Assembly: GCA_034416335.1 (NCBI GenBank)
Contig: DAOULV010000027.1
Coordinates: 1-16,516, forward strand
Direction of reading: 5' to 3'
From: MGML01 sp034416335
Lineage (GTDB): Bacteria > Chloroflexota > Dehalococcoidia > Dehalococcoidales > UBA2162
DNA length: 16,516 nt
Shown here: positions 1 to 5,437 of the stretch, piece by piece
Position numbering within the stretch: the stretch's first letter is position 1
Layout: each line of letters opens with the position of its first letter
Notes under the pieces: generated by a model
Databases searched by the model: none
Told to the model about the DNA's origin: nothing
Seen by the model: the letters and a program-made list of their open reading frames with translations, nothing else
Made by a program: the position numbers and the translations under genes

Positions 1-55
1 CCCCTTCCTTGAGCACGGCTATGATCTGTTCCTCGGTGTATTTCCTGGCTTTCAT
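1..55 (-). CDS. IS3-family transposase OrfA, N-terminal fragment
   Basis: Only the first 18 codons are in the window: MKARKYTEEQIIAVLKEG. The K-x-R-x-(Y/F)-T-E-E-Q-I-I-x-(V/I)-L-K-E pattern is the classic start of the helix-turn-helix OrfA protein of IS3-family elements (the transposase_8/HTH_Tnp_1 domain), which binds the element ends before fusion with OrfB. A strong AGGAGG ribosome-binding site lies 4 bases upstream of the ATG. The fragment is cut by the window edge, not by a mutation, so nothing can be said about whether the element is intact. Confidence 0.8.
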   Translation of the reverse strand, partial: MKARKYTEEQIIAVLKEG

Positions 56-127
56 GAGTCCTCCTTATGACTTTTTATCACAGGAAAACTCTAAGAGCAA
101 CTGGCCTGACTTTCGGGGGTAGGGTCA
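1..127 (-). mobile_element. IS3-family insertion sequence, left end (partial, runs off the window)
   Basis: Read on the minus strand, position 127 starts with TGACCCTACCCCCGAAAGT. This has the form of an IS3-family terminal inverted repeat: a TG end followed by a C-rich run. About 70 bases further in, an OrfA-type transposase starts at position 55 and points away from this end, as expected for the left end of an IS3 element. The rest of the element, including orfB and the other inverted repeat, lies outside the window, so subgroup and target duplication cannot be read. Bases 128-131 (CCTG) would be the start of any target duplication. The junction forms the stop codon of the neighbouring gene. 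Confidence 0.65.
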
Positions 128-1144
128 CCTGCGCCTTATCCCCTCAAACAGCAGCGCAACTTCTTTACGTGATGTCTCTAAGGTTTTGGATTTAGCAGAC
201 AGCTTATACTTTTTATGGCAAAAAGGACAATGTAAAAAGTTTCCTTCTTCACCAAAGTCACTAATATCTACAATAGTTGGGCTAATATACTCTTCACTAC
301 TTTTTCTTTTATAAATAGCACCCAACGGCGTCAAATCTTCAGGACAGAATGGACCACTCACACTAAAAAAGGGGGTTCCCTTGTTCCCGTTATCTTCCCA
401 AAGAACGTTATCGTGAACTAGTATAGGATTTCCCTCTTTTGCATCTGGTGTTTTTCCTTTTGCTGCATTCTTAATATAAGCCTCTCGAGGAGATAGCCAA
501 TCCTCTTCACCTTCTATTGGTGGGGCTGATGGTCTACCTTCAGCAGCTATTTCAGCTTGTTTCTGGGCTTCCTCTTCGGACATCCCTTGTTTAAGATAGC
601 CATACTTGAAGCTTTCTACAAGCCTTTGATGTGAGCCGTGCATATTGTCTAGAGCTTTTATTACTTGATTTCCCAGACTCGTCGCAACTAATACCACATA
701 TCCCTTATTACCTTGATATCGTTGTTCATCACGTATAAGCTCTAAAGTTCGTAGTCTATAAAGTAACCGACTGGTAGCTTCGTTTTTTACTTCAAGATTA
801 GCTTCAGTTAATATACTCGATACGACTGGAAATACTTTATCGGCTGTCAGAAAACCATTTTGGAAGTTTACTCTCATATTCCAGAATAACGATGCCATAC
901 TGACATCTTCGTCATTAATGGTCATAACATCTAATTCTAGTTGCTTTATTATGTTTTGAATCTCCGTTTCACCCGTTGTCATCTCTTTTTGCTCAGTTTT
1001 GTTTTGGAGTTGCGGTAAGACATTTTCTGTTTTCTGCTTATCCCGTTTTGCCCACCAAAAGGCAAACCAAATTATAGCAATCGCTAAAATAAAGGGTAAT
1101 ATCCAGTCTAACAAGTTGTTTATGAACCAGTTAAAAACAGACAT
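125..1144 (-). CDS. Membrane-anchored protein with winged-helix-like and zinc-ribbon-like segments; 3' end formed by an IS insertion
   Basis: I do not recognise a named family. The start at 1144 is chosen because GAGGGGAG lies about 6 bases upstream. An in-frame start at 1279 would add 45 residues but has only a weak ribosome-binding site. From the chosen start the protein has 339 residues. One transmembrane helix spans about residues 12-32 (WILPFILAIAIIWFAFWWA), followed by a charged linker. A segment at about 105-165 has the character of a winged helix, with an ATSRLLYRLRTLELIRDE helix pair and then YVVLVATSLGNQVIKAL. Near the C-terminus are C267 and the pair C306-P-F-C309-H, which could form a zinc ribbon. 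The last bases before the TGA join the IS3 end, and the TGA itself is the first three bases of the element, so the protein is probably truncated. Base composition is AT-richer than the genes to the right, suggesting an acquired region. Function unknown. Confidence 0.6.
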   Translation of the reverse strand: MSVFNWFINNLLDWILPFILAIAIIWFAFWWAKRDKQKTENVLPQLQNKTEQKEMTTGETEIQNIIKQLELDVMTINDEDVSMASLFWNMRVNFQNGFLTADKVFPVVSSILTEANLEVKNEATSRLLYRLRTLELIRDEQRYQGNKGYVVLVATSLGNQVIKALDNMHGSHQRLVESFKYGYLKQGMSEEEAQKQAEIAAEGRPSAPPIEGEEDWLSPREAYIKNAAKGKTPDAKEGNPILVHDNVLWEDNGNKGTPFFSVSGPFCPEDLTPLGAIYKRKSSEEYISPTIVDISDFGEEGNFLHCPFCHKKYKLSAKSKTLETSRKEVALLFEGIRRR

Positions 1145-1405
1145 CAGAACTCCCCTCTTTTCAGATATGAGAGTTTGAAGCCATCCCATAGCTGCATCTT
1201 CTGCAAAACGTAATGGAAAGTGTAATATATAACCAAGTATAGCTGATAATATAAGCTTGAAAGTAATTCGTTTCCGCATACCCGAATTATATCATGCCTT
1301 GTATGAAGTATATAAACCCGGTTTGATTATGCTTATACTAAAATTAATACTATTATTAGAAATCACCTGGAGCAAAAGACACGCTGGCTACACAGGCTCA
1401 GAGAA

Positions 1406-1624
1406 ATGTATAGCTGTGTGAGAAATTATGAGATTAAAGGAAGATTTCGAGATTCATTCTACAAAAAAGGCACATTCCTCCAAAAACTGCTGTCGTTTCC
1501 ATTCCCGACGAAATCAGAACTTTTTATTAATAAAGAACAATATGATAAATGGGGTAACCATATAGCACAAATTGAAAAAAAAGCTGTGAAGTTTGTAATT
1601 GAGACAATTCATGAACGAAGATAA
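1406..1624 (+). CDS. Doubtful small ORF, hypothetical
   Basis: 72 codons, starting MYSCVRNYEIKGRF and ending ETIHERR. It is basic, with no recognisable domain, signal peptide or membrane segment. There is no convincing ribosome-binding site ahead of the ATG. The same frame stays open upstream without an ATG back to a TAA near 1315, so it may be the 3' remnant of a longer gene. It is AT-rich like the preceding gene. It could be a small accessory protein, a degraded fragment or chance. Confidence 0.25.
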   Translation: MYSCVRNYEIKGRFRDSFYKKGTFLQKLLSFPFPTKSELFINKEQYDKWGNHIAQIEKKAVKFVIETIHERR

Positions 1625-1780
1625 CTCACATATAATTTCACAATACAGAATCCAGTATTTATCAGCATCTATCCACTTCATTGAACCAGTTTGTTATAGC
1701 AAATCAGCTATACGTCGTCATTCTACCCGCGACAAAACTCCCTTGCTTTTCATCTCTTTCCGCTCTTAAAATAGACTCAC

Positions 1781-2160
1781 GTTTTGAGGGTAGCCGCATA
1801 ACCCTCCGGGAGGTCTTCACCGCCGGGATTACTAAGCCGGAAGAACCGGAAATGCTTCCGGAAATAGCATCAAAAAGGCGGTAACGATGGGCGCCGTTGA
1901 GGCAACGGTTACAGGCGTCGGACAACGAGAAGACCGGGAAAGTCCGGTACAGTCCAGTAAAGGATGAATACGTCGTGTTTCCGCCCCGAAAGTACCCGTA
2001 TACCACCGGAAAACTCGGGTAACGCCGATGTAAAGTTTTGAAAACCGGTGGAAGGGTATGAGAAGACACGTCTTCGAACGGCGACGGAACGCCCCTTTCA
2101 GCGGTTCCCGGGCTGACTGCAGTCCCTCACAGCCCCGCGGCGTGAGTACCGCTTCGCGTA
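1781..2160. ncRNA. Candidate structured RNA or mobile-element remnant (unidentified)
   Basis: Successive perfect arms can be read by eye. GAGGGT pairs with ACCCTC at about 1786-1806. CCGGAA (1846-1851) pairs with TTCCGG (1856-1861). CCGTTG (1894-1899) pairs with CAACGG (1903-1908). ACCGG (1933-1937) pairs with CCGGT (1944-1948). CCACCGG (2003-2009) pairs with CCGGTGG (2045-2051), and outside it TACCC (1993-1997) pairs with GGGTA (2054-2058). GAAGAC and GTCTTC lie at about 2062-2075. CTCAC-a-GCC (2126-2134) pairs with GGC-GTGAG (2139-2146). The nested 1993-2058 stem with an internal loop is the most RNA-like. I see no domain V of a group II intron and no tmRNA, RNase P or tRNA signature. An omega/HEARO-type RNA left by a lost IS element is possible but unproven. 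The strand cannot be decided from the pairing. Confidence 0.35.
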
Positions 2161-2384
2161 CCCTGAAATAGTTTTACCCCGTTTTTTGCACTTTACAAAT
2201 AGAATATTCGACTTCGTTGCGTAAATAGAGGTGTGGATTCCCGTTCAACAGATTCATAATCATTAATTAGGGAAGGACGGGAATGACAGAGGGGGCTGAT
2301 TTATGAACATAGTTAAAGAAAGATCGGGAATGGTATATAGGGCAGACTTTTCTCTAAAGAGCGGATGAAGAATGACGGAAGTGG

Positions 2385-2413
2385 GTTCGTCCTGAGCCTG
2401 TCGAAGGACGAAC
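2385..2413. repeat. Hairpin repeat, copy 1 (GAG-YY-TGTCGA loop)
   Basis: GTTCGTCCT (2385-2393) and AGGACGAAC (2405-2413) form a perfect 9-bp stem around the 11-base loop GAGCCTGTCGA. Two more copies with the same loop pattern and different stems lie at 8992-9020 and 9038-9072. This looks like a dispersed REP-like intergenic element. Confidence 0.75.
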
Positions 2414-2444
2414 GGGGGCAGCCTGATGAAATCGGGCCGCCCCC
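2414..2444 (-). terminator. Stem-loop just after the selenoprotein stop codon
   Basis: GGGGGC (2414-2419) pairs with GCCCCC (2439-2444). Inside it GCCTGAT pairs with ATCGGGC around a GAA loop, with one wobble pair and one unpaired base on each side, giving about 13 pairs in all. It begins 4 bases beyond the TAA of the minus-strand gene, the right place for an intrinsic terminator. No U-tract follows it on the minus strand, so it may act with Rho or simply protect the 3' end. Confidence 0.45.
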
Positions 2445-2448
2445 TACT

Positions 2449-4089
2449 TTAGTACTTAGCGTAGACGGGAACGAGGTTTTTATATTTCTTTACCAGTTTG
2501 TCCCAGTCCTTCGGAAGAGGTAGTTTCTTGGTCACATATTCCTGCCACTGTATCCAGGCGCCTGAAGCGACATAGATGCCGGCCGGTCCTCCGGAGACGA
2601 GAACCGTTATATGGTCCGGATCCGGTGTCATTGGCATCCTGGGTCGATTATCCGGACCACCACCGGGAGGAGGTACAGGTGCGGGATAATGGTCACGAAT
2701 ATATTCCTTGACCTTCTGCTTGGTATAACCGGCTTCGGCCAGGATGTTGGCCGTTCCCGGAGGGAGTACGAAGATATACATTCCGGGCCCGCGTACACTC
2801 CTTGTCATTGCTTCGACGAACGCCTCGGCTCCCGGCGTCCATGGGAATGTCCAGTTAAACACGTTGGGGAACAGAACGGAGATTGTGCTGTCTTCTTCTC
2901 CAAAGCCGTGCTCTACGTGGAACGGCTCCCAGGGGCTGGCTTCTTCGTTTTCCGCTATTACCATGGTATATTTGCCGGGATTACCGAACGAACCGGCGTC
3001 TTCCACACCTTTTCGGACGCCGCCGATGTTATTCACGATAAGGCTCATAGCACGACCTATCGCGGCATTGGCGATAATGCCCGGACTCAGGGGGGCGATG
3101 CCGGAATTAACGTTAATATCCCTGCTTGTCGGACCGCTCAATATCCAGAAAGGTACCCAGGAGCCCTGGCTGTCCTGGTAATTGTCCCATCGGGTAGCTC
3201 TCTCGGAAAGGGCTTCCGTTCCGGCAATAATCGCGGGAAGATGGGTGGGCAAAGCGCCTGCCATAACGGCGTTAACGGCGATTTTTTCTACGGTGGCTTT
3301 GCCGTGAAGAGGCCCGAGAATGGTAACAAGGTGGTCGGGTGCCAGGTCCGTTCCGGTCAGCATTTCAGCTACCGCTTCCCCGGTTGGAGGTAATACAGGC
3401 AGGCCGTCGCCCCAGCCCCGGCGGTAGAAGAATTGATTTACCTCCTGGAGAGTGCCGCGGAAGAAAAGCCTTTCCGGTTTTTCTACCTTTTTCGGTTCGG
3501 GCGATTTCTCCTCATCGGTCAGAGGTCTGGTTAATGAATCGATAATATTATCGAGCAGGGGGTCGATACCGGCTTCGACTTCCTCAGGACTGTCCATATT
3601 ATCGACCAGTTCCTCGGAATGAAGGGAATCCCAGACTATTCTGATCCCGGGCATTCCCTTGGCTATCGCGGCCGAGTTTTCCTCTACGAGATAAGTCTGG
3701 TTGGTTACCGGTACTGCCGGTTTCCCCATTTCTTCAACTGCGATACTGTTGTACACAAGGTACTTGGCGCAGGTCGATCAGTTACCGACAAGCAGAATGG
3801 CGGCATCGATACCTTCAGCCCATTTGATAAATTCATCCTTCAGGTCGGTCTCGATTACATTGACATTCTGGTCGGTGGAATCGAATACGCTGGTATTTAT
3901 CTCGGGGTATCTTTCATGCAGCTTCTGATCGATAGTTTTCGTCATCTGTTTCGACGCCTGTTTAAAGTTCTGGAACAGGCCGATAGTCTTGCCTTCCGGT
4001 GTATCCAGGCGCGGCGATATGCCTTTCGGCGGCACCGGATCGGCTTCGGCCCAGGGATTAAGGACTTCATACAGATTGGTATCACTCAT
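2449..4089 (-). CDS. UGSC-family selenoprotein with in-frame TGA read as selenocysteine (U-S-T-C motif)
   Basis: Two open stretches, 3781-4089 and 2449-3777, lie in the same frame and are separated only by the TGA at 3778-3780. Read through, they give a 546-residue protein with Sec104 in VGN-U-S-T-C-AKYL, a UxxC redox motif with resolving Cys107. The N-terminal half (LNPWAEADPVPPKG, then DTPEGKTIGLF, then AILLVGN, the motif, and VEEMGKPAVPV) follows the layout I recall for the UGSC family, where cysteine or selenocysteine occupies this place. A charged linker lies at about 192-205. The C-terminal domain (about 210-546) starts with GWGDGLPVLPPT at 225-236, followed by ATVEKIAVNAVMAG. The start is ATG 4089, with AGGAG 9 bases upstream; a TTG at 4098 sits directly on the ribosome-binding site. 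The first possible restart after the TGA, GTG 3756, has no ribosome-binding site and would drop the motif. It lies 52 bases downstream of the SDR gene, so the two are probably one transcript. There is no signal peptide, so it is cytosolic. The biochemical role of the family is not known to me. The alternative is a broken Cys-type homolog. Confidence 0.8.
3734..3777 (-). promoter_or_regulatory. Candidate bacterial SECIS element directly after the TGA codon
   Basis: In mRNA sense the 44 bases after the UGA fold. UCGA (3777-3774) pairs with UUGA (3737-3734), including one G-U pair. After a bulged C, CUGCG (3772-3768) pairs with CGCAG (3742-3738). An inner GUAC (3763-3760) pairs with GUAC (3754-3751) around the loop CUUGU. 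The apical loop begins 18 bases after the UGA, within the spacing used by bacterial SECIS elements for SelB. An alternative inner fold, CAAG with CUUG, is possible. The loop does not show the G at its first two positions that is typical of the E. coli element, so this call rests on position and stem, not on a consensus match. Confidence 0.55.
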
Positions 4090-4141
4090 ATTCAGCAACT
4101 CCTTGAAAAATCCTTGTATTTATCTCTCTTGATTCTCTAAT

Positions 4142-5110
4142 TTATTTCCCTTCATAATGGTCGCGGACCCATTTCAAATCGGACCTGGCTTTACCCCAGC
4201 CTACATCATTTTGAAGCATGCTGGCTGCTCCGGGTGCATTTGCCATCGCTTCTCTGCGTTTCCTGGCTTCTTCTTCCACCCGTTGCATACCCTCTTTGGT
4301 TACGTAGTTCATAAGGGTGTCGCAGTGCTGTTTCATAGTCCCCTCGGGATCGTCAGTAAACGGAAGTACGAACAGTACTTCGTCCTCGATACCCTTCTTA
4401 AGGATCTGCCCCAGTTCGACCGGGTCCATTCCCTGTGCGTGTATCTGTCGGAGGTGATCTATGGTTTTTTCGCTGACGTTGTATCCGGTGTTTTGGAGAT
4501 GCTCCGGCCGCGTATAGACCGCTTCACCGATATTTGAGTTAATATTTGTAGGACAGAGGCAGGTAACGCCGATTCCGTAAGGTTTCAGGGCGGTATAGTA
4601 GCACTCCATCAGCATATTAACACCGGCTTTGGCTACGGAGTACGGAGTACATCCCGGTGATGCCAGGAAACCTCCCCAGGACGATACCGCGGCGACATGA
4701 CCTCCCTTGCCTGCCTTTATCATCCTCGGTACGAAAATAACCATACCGTTTATTACGGCATCGAGGTCGACGCCTACAACCCAGTCGAAATCCTCAAACG
4801 TTGAGGCTTCGGCCGGTCCGAAGGTATTTACGCCAGCGGTCTGTATCACCAGCTGTGGCGGTTCGCCGTATACTTTTTCTACCTCGTCGGCGGCGGCTAT
4901 ATAAGCTTCACGGTCGGTTAAATCGAGTTTTATCGCGTGAACGTCCGCATCTTTCTCCTTGAAGTAGGCCATCGCTTCGTCAAGGTGGTCTTGCCGAATA
5001 TCTACAATTACTACTTTGCAGCCCGCTTCAGAGAAGACCTTGGCCTGTCCCAGGCCGGCGCCGGAAGCCCCTCCTGTGATGAAAGCAACTTTTCCAGCAA
5101 AATCCTTCAT
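4142..5110 (-). CDS. SDR-family NAD(P)-dependent oxidoreductase
   Basis: A short-chain dehydrogenase/reductase of 322 residues, longer than the usual 250-280. Visible motifs are the Rossmann glycine motif TGGASGAGLG (residues 12-21), an Asp at 37 (VVIVDI) that favours NAD over NADP, the TAG version of the NNAG motif at 91-93, and the catalytic set Ser143/144, Tyr157 and Lys161 (SSWGGFLASPG...YSVAK). The extra length is a helical C-terminal tail rich in Lys, Glu and Arg, from about residue 255. The start ATG at 5110 has AAGGAGA about 7 bases upstream. The UGSC selenoprotein gene begins 52 bases after its stop, so the two are likely co-transcribed. The substrate cannot be read from sequence; it probably oxidises or reduces an alcohol/ketone pair in the same pathway as the selenoprotein. 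Confidence 0.88.
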   Translation of the reverse strand: MKDFAGKVAFITGGASGAGLGQAKVFSEAGCKVVIVDIRQDHLDEAMAYFKEKDADVHAIKLDLTDREAYIAAADEVEKVYGEPPQLVIQTAGVNTFGPAEASTFEDFDWVVGVDLDAVINGMVIFVPRMIKAGKGGHVAAVSSWGGFLASPGCTPYSVAKAGVNMLMECYYTALKPYGIGVTCLCPTNINSNIGEAVYTRPEHLQNTGYNVSEKTIDHLRQIHAQGMDPVELGQILKKGIEDEVLFVLPFTDDPEGTMKQHCDTLMNYVTKEGMQRVEEEARKRREAMANAPGAASMLQNDVGWGKARSDLKWVRDHYEGK

Positions 5111-5193
5111 TTTATCTTCTCCTTTGTATAATAGATTCAGGTTAAGAGTAATATATCCGGCTGGAAAAAATCAAATGAACGGAAGGTAAAATT

Positions 5194-5224
5194 AAGGCTG
5201 CAATGTATTTTACATTGCAGCCTT
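5194..5224. terminator. Perfect 14-bp hairpin, probable terminator of the efflux operon
   Basis: AAGGCTGCAATGTA (5194-5207) pairs perfectly with TACATTGCAGCCTT (5211-5224) around a TTT loop. Read on the minus strand, the direction of the RND gene, the stem is followed by TTAATTTTACC, a loose U-rich tail. It lies about 215 bases beyond the RND stop and 84 bases upstream of the SDR start, so it would insulate the two operons. Confidence 0.6.
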
Positions 5225-5314
5225 ATATGCCTAAGTATTATTCGGTTCTGGTTGTCATTATACTCCCCCCTTAATCCCCCTCTCACGCAGTACCTTGATT
5301 TATATGAAATAACT

Positions 5315-5372
5315 CCCCTCTCCAGCCAGGAGTAACTAACAACAATTGTCAATGGTTCTGGCTGGAGAGGGG
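5315..5372. repeat. Long inverted repeat, MITE- or REP-like
   Basis: CCCCTCTCCAGCCAG (5315-5329) and CTGGCTGGAGAGGGG (5358-5372) are perfect 15-base arms around a 28-base spacer that contains the small palindrome CAATTG. There is no coding character. It is too symmetrical and too far from the gene end for a simple terminator, so a small non-autonomous element or folded 3' end is more likely. Confidence 0.6.
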
Positions 5373-5437
5373 GCAGGGGTGAGGTGAACATCAGCAACTA
5401 AAAGCAAACTGAACCTATGCTTACACCAGTTTGTGTA

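Larger units (their letters stand above)
1625..2448. other. Long region without a convincing gene
   Basis: About 820 bases separate the doubtful small ORF from the stop of the selenoprotein gene. The left part (to about 1780) is AT-rich with no feature I can name. The central part (about 1781-2160) is GC-rich and full of inverted repeats, listed separately. The right part holds a spaced inverted repeat, ATTCCCGT at 2237-2244 with ACGGGAAT at 2277-2284, then a hairpin repeat at 2385-2413 and a stem-loop at 2414-2444. Open frames here on both strands lack ribosome-binding sites and recognisable protein character. Confidence 0.6.
5111..5437. other. Intergenic region between the RND operon and the SDR operon
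   Basis: No gene is supported here. It holds a perfect hairpin at 5194-5224, a long inverted repeat at 5315-5372 and C-rich and G-rich runs around them. The leader and ribosome-binding site of the SDR gene lie at its left end, with TATTAT about 20 bases upstream of the SDR start as a possible -10 box on the minus strand. An 86-codon frame on the minus strand is an artefact of the repeats. Confidence 0.6.

Noticed and set aside
1704..2069. 121-codon open frame on the minus strand, with a 67-codon frame on the plus strand at 1681-1884
   Set aside because: Both run through the hairpin-dense block, lack ribosome-binding sites and show no protein family; the inverted repeats explain the DNA better.
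1781..2160. Group II intron, tmRNA or RNase P RNA
   Set aside because: No domain V-like helix, no tmRNA ends or tag frame, and no conserved RNase P core words were found. The block is left unidentified.
2611..3393. 260-codon open frame on the plus strand (and a second at 2744-3181)
   Set aside because: Both are antisense to the C-terminal domain of the selenoprotein, whose family pattern and codon use are clear.
2449..3756. A separate gene starting at GTG 3756, with a short upstream gene ending at the TGA
   Set aside because: There is no ribosome-binding site before the GTG, and the split removes the UxxC motif from a family built around it. Sec read-through explains both halves.
5137..5397. 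86-codon open frame on the minus strand
   Set aside because: It crosses the terminator hairpin and the long inverted repeat and has no protein character.
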